From Diphasiastrum complanatum (lineage: Eukaryota; Streptophyta; Lycopodiopsida; Lycopodiales; Lycopodiaceae): 64,000 nt of DNA. The position numbers and the translations under genes are program-made. The stretch lies in contig CM055107.1 of assembly GCA_029204225.1 (NCBI GenBank), forward strand, positions 42,406,007-42,470,006. Direction: 5' to 3'. Shown here piece after piece: positions 11,585-23,209 of this stretch. Numbering within the stretch: the first letter of the stretch is position 1; the number at the start of each line of letters is the position of its first letter. The notes under the pieces were generated by a model. The model did no database searches. It saw only the letters and a program-made list of their open reading frames with translations, and was not told the origin of the DNA.

Positions 11585-12269
11585 TGTTAGAGGATATGCA
11601 AGATTTATGCCACATTTCTAGCCTATTTATTTTACTTGAATGCTGATTCCTACATTAATTCACAACAAGAAATGAAAACTAATCCACAACTAGGAAAACA
11701 AGAACACTAATCCACTCTAGAACCACAACCACACACAATATGAATGGAAGGGCATGATCATAGGGGCATCACTCAAGAAAACCATCATGATCAAGGAGCT
11801 CAATGGGTGCATCTAACTCATGGAGGCTCTTCTTATTTCAGCATGGAGTTGATACAATACACAAAAAGCTCCTCATCACAAAAGGGAGTCTCTTAAATAA
11901 GCAAGAGAGTTTTTTAGGTGGCATCCTAGTGGAGTTTCCACATTTCACAAATTACAAGTGGAATAATGCTCTGCACTAGTGGTCACCATCAAAAGGTGGC
12001 TCACTCTACTTTTTTTAAGAGGGGTCTACTTGTATTTATTACATTTGCCTAGAAATACTAGTTCCTACATGGTCATTTCATCTTCTGGGATTCACCATGA
12101 GGCTTACACAATTCTTGCTTGTCATTACTACTAGTATTCCTCGGCTCTCATACTCGGCTCTCAGTCTTCGTTAGTCTCGTCTTTTCAGAGACCTCCTCAG
12201 TCTAAGGTGAGAGGTGCTCTTGAATTACTCTGTCCGAGTATCTTGGGGATTTGTCAGAATCAACCAACA
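11585..12269 (+). repeat. LTR-like repeat, copy 1 (TG...CA)
   Basis: A 685 bp segment starts TGTTAGAGGATATGC and ends CAACCAACA. It is over 90% alike by eye to 16601-17277. Both copies share the same left flank for about 490 bp, so they were duplicated with their surroundings and did not insert independently. No 5 bp duplication flanks this copy. Confidence 0.65.
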
Positions 12270-14449
12270 ACATCCCCCCCCCCAATGTGTTGTAGGACCC
12301 ACTGCGACTCATATTGGACGATGTCGCTCTGCTTCTGCATTGGCGTCTTCGATCGGCACTTGGAAAAGCGTAGATCCTCATTTGCTTGCATAAAACCAAG
12401 TGTTTATTGTTGTCAGTCTTTATCAAAAACTATTTTCGCAAATTGTGGCAATTTAACCAGAACGTCTTATTGCTGTAATGGGTTGACATTCTCAAAATTT
12501 GGAGAGCTCTCAACGGCTTCACAACTCTTCATGCATGAGTGCTTCTCGCGTGTCTTCTTTGTTACCACTTGTATCTGCCATTGACGGTTTCATCTTTGGT
12601 TTCTTGGCAGATTCTAACTTCTTGGAAGTCTGTATCCTCCATTTGCTTCTGGGTGTCTCTACAGTTCTTCGCTTAGTCGAAGTCCCAGTCTCGAGGAAAA
12701 CCTTTGATCTGCAGGTTACACAAAACTTTGATTATCAATCTAAGGGAGATAGACTCATCAACAAAATTTTGGTGGTAGGAACAAATTTGGGTGGACGATT
12801 TGGTAATGGTGATGAAACATGATGAAGGCTTGGTGGCAGGGTGAAGGAACTAATAGTTCTACAGTTGTAGCCTTGGACCCTTGCAATGTCGAGCTTTGAC
12901 CACCACTTGCTGGGTGAGGAGCTCACTTTATTTGCAGGTTTACGGTTGTCTTCATCTTTCTTTTTTTCTACAGCTCTTTATTTTGATCCATTACTTTTAA
13001 ATCTCTTTGGGCTTTTTACGAGGGGATTCAACTATCATTGCTCCAGAGAGTTTCTTTTGATCAAGGTTGATCTAACTCATCTGTTGCTTAAGTTTTGTCC
13101 TTTTCTCCTCAACTTATTTGCTTAATTTTTTATGTCTTCTAGCTGATTCGTCTGCTTTTGTAGGTCTTCTTTTGGCTGATCATCCATTGTAGGTGGCAGT
13201 TAGTCTCTGCAAGACACTTGCAATGATCCATCAGCTGCTTCGGTAAGACTATCAAAACAGGTAATTTCTCAGAAGAACAGTAAAATGATAATAAATAAAC
13301 AGATGGAAGGAAGGGTGGTGGTGACAACGGTAGATGGTGTGGGCGATAGGTATAAGAATGGATGCAGATGTATGACAAGAGGTTGGTTGAAAGAGACTGA
13401 TTTTTCAATGCTTGTGTTTCTCTTTCCGAAGGATCCTCGTCGTGACTAGGGTACTTCTTCCGATTGAGTCTCCTTGGATTACCCATCTGTCTTCTTCATA
13501 TTTGACTTGTGACCTTGCCTGTCGATCTTGCTGATGTTGTTGTTGGCAGCGTAACTGCTCCAATGGATCCAAGCAGATCCAATCTCTCTCCCCCCCAAAA
13601 AATCTATTGGTGGGGATGTGGTTGCTTGTAACTGTTCATGCTCAGGATTGGATTGGTGTGTGGAACACATAGTTGAAACACGTTGAACATGCGACTGGAA
13701 TAAAGATTAAACAAATTTTAACTAAATTTGTTTCAATCTTGTTGCAGTTGACTCAAAAATTAATATGGCAATGAGATGCAAGAATCAACTCTATTTTGAC
13801 ATGGATTTTTCATATTTCTCAAAAATCCTAAACTGCTATACAAGGGGATCTGAAGATAGATAGATGAATGAAAATGTGTTTTGGAGATGCTCTACAGAAG
13901 ACTCTCGTGCAGTAGCTATTTCTCATGCAAAAATCAATCACACAAAATAGGTGAAGAGAAACAAGGAAATAAACAAACGTTATAGAGAGTGTGAACTGTA
14001 TAGCACTTGTCGAACAAAACTGGCATTCATCAACATTGATAGTGTACCTTGACAATTGCAATATTCATTTTGTTTTGTAGAGTAATAATACTTACTCTGA
14101 CATGCCCTTGTCAAAACAAGGCAGGGTGGGTGACACTAAAATCTACCATTATTGATAACAGATGTTGTAAGGTATAACTTGAGATGCAGGTATGGTTGAG
14201 GTACTATGTCTTGAGGACCTGTCTGAACAAGAGATTCAAAACCAAATCTCTATTTGGATTTTTGAATCTTAGATGTATTGTGTATTGGCACATTGGAAAT
14301 CTTATCAGCATGTGGAAAGACAAATAGATTTGAGGTTGTAGAAGGGGAGAAAAAATTGTCAATTCCCTGTGGAGGTTGCTCTTGGTTGGACATTGTATCA
14401 GATGATAGAATATTGGTTTCACTTTCTTTCGACAAGGACTCATTTCATA
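12270..14449. other. No intact gene; retroelement debris
   Basis: No complete gene. On minus, 13139-13260 encodes LPKQLMDHCKC..ETNCHLQWMISQ, which resembles LPKRAKESLKWHAETSYHLHWMVDQ at about 18505-18590. A decayed copy of the same retroelement ORF therefore lies here in inverted orientation. The remaining open frames show no recognisable domain. Confidence 0.4.
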
Positions 14450-15760
14450 TTAGTGTCTTTTTGCATTATGGAGCTGGTGTATTGTGCGGTAATGTAGAAG
14501 TTTGCAAGAAACTTCTCGAGTGAGCAGCAGGTTTAACTGCTGGTTGCTATGGTGCTCGTGTTGTGTTGTCATGAGGATCCTATGGTGAGTTATAATTGAT
14601 GTGATGGGCAGGTAGGATCTTAGTTGGTCGTTTCGGACAGCCTTTGAAACTGTGTTTCCTGATATAGTTGAGACACTCAGCATGGTACTTTGTCTTGACT
14701 GGACAATCAACCATGAAGTGGCCAGTTTCACCACAAATGAAACATCTGGTGTATAATGGCATATAGCCATCTTGTATGGCTAGTGGTTCTGGACTTTCAG
14801 GTGGATATTCATAATAAGTCAAGACATTTCCAGACTATGATGGTTGTTCTTCATATTGTTGAACTGTATGTGCTTGGATAGGCCGATATGAAGGACAAGC
14901 ATCAGTAGGATGCATAGCCCGATAGTGTGGGCACTAGTTTTTCGTCTATAAGGTACATGTGTAGGGTTTGGCTGACCAGGCATACTGCTTTGGATAGACT
15001 TCAGGGTAGCTTGAAACTCATTGGTGATTTTCTCCATCTATAGTTGATGTTGCTTATTAAGCAACTCCAACTGGGATTTCCAAAGCTGATCTTGGGTGTC
15101 CTCGATCGGCTTTGACTCATGGACAAGAGCACGTGGTGCTCTTCTTTATCTGGATTCATCAACATCTAATCCCTCGTCTTCTTCTTTGATGGCATCAGAC
15201 ATAGCTAACTTTAGGCTCATATATTCATCATTGGATTTAAGCTCGTGTCTAATCCATCTCGGAGGGCTATTCTTGTACTTGACTTTTGAGGCATTTGAAA
15301 CGCTCGATATAGTCTCGTACGCATTTGTCTTTTGTCATTTTGATGTTACTCAATTTGACAAAAGGGCTCTCGATCAAGTGAAATGGCTTAAAACGCTTGA
15401 TAAAGGACTCTTTCAAAATTGACCAGTCTGTCTTCTCTTCACGATCAAGGTTGAAAAACCAGTCACGTGCCTTAGCGATCATGGTCATCAAAAACAGTTG
15501 GACCATAGCATTGGGGGATGTTTCGCCATACACATCACATGCATTCTCAAAGATTTGCAAAAATCTTTGAGGGTCCAAACAATCGTCAAACTTAGATAGA
15601 TCTAATTTGGGTGTATGTCTCTCGAGATGAGCTCCGTGAGTGGCAGAAGCACCATTAAGGTTGGTTCTGACCTGGGAGGGTTCAACACCATAAAAATGGG
15701 GTCGTGCACGATTTCATGAGGAGCGATGGTCGCAATGAATGTTCATGGTTTTAATGGGTG
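14450..15760 (-). pseudogene. Second Ty3/gypsy gag, broken
   Basis: Minus-strand gag related to 3170-5243. 15267-15578 encodes MDPQRFLQIFENACDVYGE...DWSILKESFIKRFKPF...YIERFKCLKSQVQE. Further down, 14580-14822 encodes the knuckle CFICGETGHFMVDC (C-x2-C-x4-H-x4-C). Frameshifts separate the pieces. No protease or pol follows on this strand, so it is a gag-only remnant. Confidence 0.85.
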
Positions 15761-16094
15761 CATGCAACACATTGGGCGTCAGGTTGTAAGCATCACTGGT
15801 TTAGATTATCTTGGTTTGTCTTACAGTTTTGGAATGTGGAACTTCATATTCAGCGTTCTTGGAGTTTGTTTAGTTTCATGTTGTGCTGAATGTGAAGAAC
15901 ATGTGGTAATCTGATTTGTGGATGAGTTTTGTTAGAGAACGTTTCAGATCAGAGCAAAGTAATATCCAAACAATGCTCAGGTCAAATAGGACACCGGTTT
16001 GAAAAGGTTTTGCAAGAAAGACAAGCAAACAGAAAAACACAGAGACAATGCCTATTGGAAAACCAACAATGGCAATGGGCGCCAAATGTTTACA

Positions 16095-16600
16095 GATTTT
16101 CCTCAGCCTCAAATGCTCTACCATGCAGCCTAGCTTCTGAGCCTAAGAAGAATATAAATACTAACTTCATTTTCCTTTTCAGACATACACAGATTTGACG
16201 GGTCTGAGCCTGCACACAAATTTAGATTTGCATGTCTATGGGCACAAACATTGTAGTATAATCATCTTGCCTGTCAGAGGATGACTTCAAGGCTTCAAAC
16301 ACTTTGTTGTTTATGAATGAGAACTTGCCAAGGGAACAATAAGCTCCGTTACGAGGCAAGCCATGGTGAACAAAGTCAAATTTGCAATCCAGCACAGTTG
16401 CTCAATTTTCAAGATCCTAAGGTTGTAACCAAATTTATGGGAGCTAATCTACTTGAAAAACCAGAAAGTACTCTAAATATGATTGAAAAGCATAGTCAAG
16501 AAACAAGAAACCGAACTAAATAGCATTTTAGACGTCCAAGAATCAAGAAGCCAACCATTCTTTTGATTCTTGGACATTCCAAGAACGTCAAGAACTAGAA
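16095..16600 (+). repeat. Duplicated block upstream of LTR, copy 2
   Basis: Counterpart of 11091-11584, with the same inverted repeat at about 16534-16577. It keeps an open frame at 16317-16523 encoding KVVTKFMGANLLEKPESTLN. No function can be assigned. Confidence 0.7.
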
Positions 16601-17277
16601 TGTTAGAGGATATGCAAGATTTATGCCACATTTCTAGCCTATTTAGTTTACTTGAATGATGATTCCTACATTAATTCACAACAAGAAATGAAAACTAATT
16701 AGGAAAACAAGAACACTAATCCACTCTAGATCCACAACCACACACAATATGAATGGATGGGCATGATCATAGGGGCATCACTCAAGAAAACCATCATGAT
16801 CAAGGAGCTCAATGGGTGCATCTAACTCATGGAGGCTCTTCTTATTTCAGCATGGAGTTGATACAATACACAAAAAACTCCTCATCACAAAAGGGAGTCT
16901 CTTAAATAAGCAAGAGAGTTTTTTAGGTGGCATCCTAGTGGAGTTTCCACATTTCACAAATTACAAGTGGAATAATGCTCTGCACTAGTGGTCACCATCA
17001 AAAGGTGGCTCACTCTACTTTTTTTAAGAGGGGTCTACTTGTATTTATTACATTTGCCTAGAAATACTAGTTCCTACATGGTCATTCCATCTTCTAGGAT
17101 TCACCATGAGGCTTACATAGTTCTTGCTTGTCATTACTACTAGTATTCTCGGCTCTCATACTCGGCTCTCAGTCTTCGTTAGTCTCGTCTTCTCAGAGAC
17201 CTCCTCGGTCTAAGTTGAGAGGTGCTCTTGAATTGCTCTGTCCGAGTATCTTGGGGATTCGTCAGAATCAGCCAACA
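16601..17277 (+). repeat. LTR-like repeat, copy 2 (TG...CA)
   Basis: A 677 bp counterpart of 11585-12269, from TGTTAGAGGATATGC to CAGCCAACA. Sequence after both copies (GACCCAC(T/C)GC(G/A)A(C/T)...) is also weakly similar, so the host of the original insertion was itself a repeat. Confidence 0.65.
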
Positions 17278-17289
17278 ATCCTATGCGAC

Positions 17290-19786
17290 CCACCGCAACC
17301 TGTATAATTGGGCCAGATTCATGTCCAGACAATTGATCAATGCTTTACAAAAGAGAGCTCCAATTACCTCATTGGGCTACATCTTTTTTGATCTCGCTCA
17401 CAGTCAATCCTCTATTGACTTGAGGCTTGCATTGCCTCCAAGAGATGCTGCTGCTAGCTGAGGCTATACCCCATCCACAGCTTCAGCCACATCTTCCCAA
17501 CAGGCTATTATAGCTCATGAATGTCGCATAAAGAATAAACACAACTGATCATCACCACCAACCTCTCCACTTGCTGATACTACACCACCACCGAAGAAGC
17601 AAAGGATGAAGATGACCACCAGCAAACCGGCTTCTGAATCCGATAACCCACCGCCATCTACGACAAACCAGTTGACTCCGAGAAAACAGAAGAAGAAGAT
17701 GGTTGGGTACAAAGATGTTCCATCTAGCAATGAAGACAATGTCGATGAAGAAGAAGGAAGCCTCATGTCGAGATGCTATAGACGACGACGAACCTCACCT
17801 GCTGCCTCCTCACCTCAGCTCCAGATCATGGACACCCACCTACCAGTGCAATCACCTGCTCAACATTCCAGATCTCAGTCCCCATTAGGACCACCTCTAG
17901 TTCTTATATCACCCCCTTGTGTCCAGTTGACTATAGCTTCTCTGGTGGCCATCCACCCACAGGCAACAGTTTCAGGGGAGGGAGAAAGGGAGCTGCCAGC
18001 AACTACATGAGTAGAAGACACAATTGCAGTTGATCCCATTCACGAAGGCACTATAGAAGAGACAAGAGAAGCTAAAACTGATCAAGAAACAAGGGTAGAA
18101 GATCAAGTTCAAGTAGCTCAAGTAAAAGTGGAAGTCCAGAAAAGTCCAATGGCCGAAGAGAAAATTGAAGACCCCTCTGCTCTAAAGCAAGATGGCTTCA
18201 TCGATGTAGACACTCTTGAATACTTCAATGAAGGCGATCTTGTAGAAGAGGAGGTGGAGATAGTTCCAGAGGTAGTTGTACCAGTCACATCACTAACTTT
18301 CACCACTACCACCACCATTATTGATACCACACCCGTCACCGTCTCTCTTACCCTTGTTGCTACCATTCCTACCACCTCCATTAATATTGTTAAAAATACT
18401 CAACTAATCATTCCATTACTGTCTCGTTCCATAGTTTCTCAGTTTTCCTTTCCTACTTACCATCGTTTTCCTACTGAGTTCCCCATCCTTCCAGCCTATG
18501 ACAGCTTGCCCAAAAGAGCCAAGGAGTCCTTGAAGTGGCATGCTGAGACCTCTTACCACCTTCATTGGATGGTAGACCAGCTAGCACAACAGACAACCGA
18601 GTTCAGAACGGCAAAGCAGGACCTGCAATTAAGAGACACAGAGTTGTTGACAGCTATGGAAAAGTTGTAGAGTGAAAGGGCCAAGAGATTGGAAGAGCAG
18701 AACCAGTTTTCAAATTAGCTCCAGTCTCTCCAAGAGGTGCAAGACCAGTTCGAGCGCTGGTTAGATCTCATGACTCAAAAAAATAAGAAACTAACTGATG
18801 TGATCACCACAATCAAGCAACCAATCAGGCCAGACCCATAAGAAAGGAGAACGAGGGGGGGCAAAGAAAGTAATTATAGAAGAATATCCAAAGCTCAGTA
18901 GCCTTGTGAACGCCTTACATCCAGGAGGATCGTGATGATGCTGAATAATGATGAGCAACTTTAGGAGTACCTAAGGGCACCAAGCTGGAAAAGGGTCGAC
19001 CCCTACTATGCTCCAATTAAGAATAGAGACCCTTGGGAGAAAAGAAAACCAGCCGAGCGACAGATCAATTGGCCTTTTATTCCAGGAATTAAGTCAAGCT
19101 CAACTCGGGTAAAGTATTGAGACGCGCTACTAAAGTTTGGATACACCTATAGAGGAAGTGCAGATTGTTGTTTATCCATAGCCTTTCTCATGACATTGGA
19201 CTGCTACTGGGATAAGGGGCTACCACCCATAAAGCTGGACGTAAATCAACCTTTGCAATCAAAAGATGCACATCTACTGATGGCCAAGCTTTATTTCTGA
19301 GCCGCATTTACTTCCAGTCAATACGTGCAGATGATCGAGAAGTGATATGAAAATAAATTCATACTTGGGATAAGGCCACACCTGGGACCTATTTTGTTGG
19401 GCACAAAGACAAGATTCATCACATTTGAAGCCATCGAAAAGAAGGTCGGCTACGAGAAATCTCGCGCAAGGTTATCCTAATAAGTTGATGCACCCTTGAA
19501 ATTTTGTCAAGAAAAGCAACAACGAAGCCAATATGTTCTTGGTTTTACGTAGGCAAACGCTGATCTATGCCTTTCCAAGAACCACACGTCAAAGCTGAAG
19601 CAATGTAGTGGGACCTGCAACACCATAATGTTAGCTGATGATGTGTCCTGTGGTGTCGATGTAGAACCTCTCCACTCAAAAGGGCTTCTAGTAGAGATGA
19701 AGTTGAGAGCCGAGTCTGAGAGCACCAGAATTGTTAGAGCTAGGCTAAAATATACAGTTGTGAGCCCCATGGTACATCTCGAAAGA
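17290..19786 (+). pseudogene. Long retroelement-like ORF, unassigned, broken
   Basis: A chain of open stretches on one strand. 17290-17461 includes YNWARFMSRQLINALQKRAP. 17606-18010 is Pro/Ser/Lys-rich. 18128-18670 has an acidic start, a Thr-rich middle and a predicted coiled coil (ETSYHLHWMVDQLAQQTTEF onward). 18840-19480 is broken by stops but still reads RDPWEKRKPAERQINWPFIPG. I recognise no catalytic domain. Its repetition (10574-11090, 13139-13260) and surroundings argue for a retroelement gag-like polyprotein and against a host gene. Confidence 0.45.
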
Positions 19787-20040
19787 TGGATAGCCATGTG
19801 GGAACTAGCAAATTAGATTATCTCAACTTGAGTTGGCCTCCTCCACGAGCTCCAAAGCATGTAATATACTGAAATGTTGTTGCATTGTTAATTGAGGATC
19901 ATTCTACTCGCATTTCCTTCCATGCTCCATCTTCATGCATTTTGTTTGGACACTGATGTATGAATGTGCTTGTTATTATTTTCTTCTCTTAAGGATTGGT
20001 TCAAAATTAGCATCAGGTAGATGTGTAGGACTTGGAAATA
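19787..20040 (+). repeat. Dispersed repeat, copy 2
   Basis: Shorter copy of 1390-1770 (starts TGGATAGCCATGTGGGA). It directly follows the unassigned ORF chain, consistent with a 3' LTR or 3' terminal segment of that element. Confidence 0.6.
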
Positions 20041-21248
20041 TGCAACCATAGTCGCGGTCATTGCGGTTGGCCTTTGGTTGTCGCTCGTGGTCTGCAGGAG
20101 TTGGCTTGTGGTTCTCTACGATCATCTTTGTTTGTTTACTCGAAGTTGCGGTTTTGCAGTTTATTGCGATCTGCAGCCTACTGGTCTTCGTCGTCGTTGC
20201 CATTCGTGTAAGCAGCGATGCGGTTGTGGTAGTGGTAGATTGCACTTTGCGGTTCATAAGCAAACGATGCTTTGTGGGAGGAAACCTTAAGTTTCTTCAC
20301 AAATGAATTGGCAAAGGTGAGTTATGCCATGCCCGTGTTCCTTAAAAAGAAAATGGAAATCGGGTGGGTGTCGTCCTTCAAGTTTTAAGCTCAAGGGAAT
20401 TGGGTAAGTGTCGTCCTTTAAGTCTTACGCTGGCTTTTCCTCCCATTTCACCCACAGTTAACACTAAATTTATTTCAAATGCTTATAACATTTTTGTTGC
20501 AGCTTGGATTGGGCGATGTAAAAAGGAAAATTAGTGAAAATTTCATATTGTTTTCAACTGTGCACTATAAATATGAAATCAATTTCAATGTTGACTTAGG
20601 AAATTTGTTATTTATTTATTTGGGTTTGTTTGAGAATCTGAAAACAAAATCATGATGTGTGTGACCTTGGCAGTCAACCAAAGGTGATAGGCTCGTAACT
20701 TTGGCACGCTAAAATATTTGGCAAATTATAAGAGAAAGCTCCTCAAGATCCTACTTACAAGACACATAAAATGGAAAACACACAATGGATAAACCACCCA
20801 ACCAAGTAGAAGCAACCAATCAACTCTAGAAGCTTCACCCCCAAGCCAAGGAATAGGAAGCATGAAGGTAGAATGAGAGCCTGACAATGAATCAACCATA
20901 AGGTGAGATAGTAGACCGAGTTTGGCCTCCTTATATAGAGCCTAGAACCACCTATGCACTTGGTCATGCAAGGTCCTAACTCCCCTATACATAGATTCAT
21001 CTAGAATAGAGTCTTTATGCATGGATCCTCTATTCATAGAACTGCTATTGATAACCCTACACATGCATACATTGTCCCAAACCTTGTACTAACTCCATTT
21101 AGTTTGTTCTGGGCCTCACAAGGATATTTGTTACTTTCGGGTCACATCTAGTATGACGTGGCATAACTAACAGCTTGTTTCACTGGAGCACCATGTATCC
21201 AAGACTAGGAGTATACTGAATCCTATGTACTGGTCATGGAAATAACAT
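20041..21248. other. No gene seen
   Basis: Only short frames without recognisable domains. 20740-20860 shares short phrases with the putative LTR at 1160-1389. Element 1 begins at 21249. Confidence 0.4.
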
Positions 21249-21290
21249 CATTAGAGGAGTTCCAAAATAAAAAAAGACCCTTTGTAAAGA
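21249..21290 (+). repeat. Element 1 left terminal inverted repeat
   Basis: CATTAGAGGAGTTCC, an A-rich spacer, then AAAAAGACCCTTTGTAAAG. It matches the minus strand of the right end at 32001-32042 and of the MITE end at 47240-47280. About 70 bp further in is the palindromic word CTACGTAACGTAG, which recurs near the equivalent end of element 2 (about 46222) and in the MITE. Confidence 0.85.
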
Positions 21291-21714
21291 TACTTTTATT
21301 TGTTTTCTTTAGTTTCGACCGTCACTAGGCCCAATCAAAATGCACAGATTTGAAATCTACGTAACGTAGTTCAAATTAACTGAGAAATAAAAATGCAATA
21401 TAGAAAGCTTTGAAATTTGTGTCCGGGCATCATGGACGTATCCCATTGGTTTCTTCTTCCTGCCTAACACGTGCTAATCTGCCCGACATCAATACCTCAA
21501 ATTAAATTTACTTGACTATGCTGGTTAGTATAATGAAATTTTCTAACTATACTAGTTACAGTTATAGAAATACAGTATGTACAGTTACATAAAATATGGT
21601 ATACGTGGTAACTGTGACTATGTTGGCATTCACATTAGATTAAATGTGATACAAAAAATTGAAATTAAGTATCATATCAGAGAGACTTTTGGCGCCCAAG
21701 CTTTGAAAATAGCA

Positions 21715-23100
21715 ATGGCAAGGAGACCCAGATCTACAATCGAGTCTGTGATTCTTTACAATGAGAAAGATGAAGTTGATAATTGGAAGCCAACAAAATA
21801 TACGAAGAGTTCATGGGTATTGTTGCATCCATCATCAAAGGGCAATTTTTGACAAAAGAAAAGAGCAAAAATCACTTACAAATCTTATTGGAAAGCAAAA
21901 ATTTTGGAGTTTAAAACTACCCCGGGAGGTCAATCGATATCAGAAGTTTTAGCACAACATGTATATATGCATTCAGAAATCAAAGTACATGATGTCAATC
22001 CTCATGATCATCAAAAATGTAATTGTAAGTATATCAAAACATATGCACTCTATAGCAATCATAGGTGATTTTCTTTATTGATGCTCTTCAGATTATAATT
22101 TAAATGCTTCAACATTGTTTTTTTTTTTTTCAGATTTATATCCATCATGTATAAGTGAATGGGAGCCTGCACAATCACTTGCAGGAATATTAGACGTGAT
22201 TCACTCTGATGTTGGAAAGCTGCAATACAGAGGAAGAATTTCAAAGGAACTTGCAGATTGTGGTATCTATTTTTATGAATCTTTATATACGCCACAAACA
22301 GATGGAGGTTTTGGCAAGCTCGAAGCAATTCCATTGCCTAGTTTTCAAAGTGATGAGTGGCCTACTCTTGACAGTATTGTTTCTGAATCCTTGAGTAAAA
22401 GCTACTCATTGATATTAGAAATGCTATGCAGATAAGCACAAGTTTGAAAATTGTTCACCTAAGTTGGTTTATCTCATTACATATATTTGTTGATTTTTTC
22501 TCGAGTGCTATTGTTCGTAGGACACCAACTTTATTTGTTTGCAAGGATTTATCAGATGAGACTTTGCCAGATCTCATGGATCAAGGCTAGGATAGTAAAA
22601 CAAATAATGACATAGAATGCAGGATTAAAAAGTCTTCAATGATCTTTCTTATCATATCGAAAAGCAAATGCTCAGTCTCACATTTAGCTACCAGAGATAC
22701 AAGAAAATTGAAGGTACATGGCTACCACTGGATCAAGACTTTGAACTAAATGGTCACACAAACCGAATGGAGATAAGCATTATGTGACAATGAGGAATAT
22801 TTGACTATGGTTGAGGTGGAAGAGCATTGGAAGCTTGATTTTATCATAACAGAGCTCATGCTATTACAAACCAATCTACCAACATATTTCAGATTTATCA
22901 TCAACGGAAGACTCGTAAGTACTTTATGTTTATTGACATTTCAAAATAGAACAAAATAATTGAAAATGTCATCATTTACATACAATTGCACATTCACTAA
23001 TATTTGTCATGTCACAGATGCGAAAAAGACAGGAGCTGATAACGTGCTGCAAAGCCCAAGTTGGGAATCAGTACATGTATTTTGTGCTCCCAAATTCATA
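21715..23100 (+). pseudogene. Gene C of element 1 (unknown + possible Ubl end)
   Basis: Homologous to gene C of element 2 (44501-45865). Exon 1 starts MARRPRSTIESVILYNEKDE and runs through SWVLLHPSSKG and HVYMHSEIKVHD to a GTAAGT donor at 22025. The acceptor after a poly-T tract ends at 22133, and exon 2 continues ISEWEPAQSLAGILDVIHSD...LQYRGRISKELADCGIYFYE. A frameshift near 22430 and a stop near 22590 break it. Aligned remains continue: SWFISLHIFVDFFSS, RRTPTLFVCKDLSDE and, after about 22800, VEVEEHWKLDFIITELMLLQ..YFRFIINGRL. A last exon begins at about 23020 (MRKRQELITCC). The end could be a ubiquitin-like fold (spacing and FRFI.NG.L pattern), which is inference. The rest is an unknown family. 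Confidence 0.7.
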
Positions 23101-23209
23101 AAATGGAGCAACATTTGACATATCAATGTATATTTATCTATGAATTCTATACATGGGCAATCTATTTATGTTCTATGCGATCTATATTTGTTCTAACCTT
23201 AATTTAGTA

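Noticed and set aside
13139-13486. Independent gene on minus
   Set aside because: Its only recognisable part matches the retroelement ORF at 18.5 kb, so it is counted as debris.
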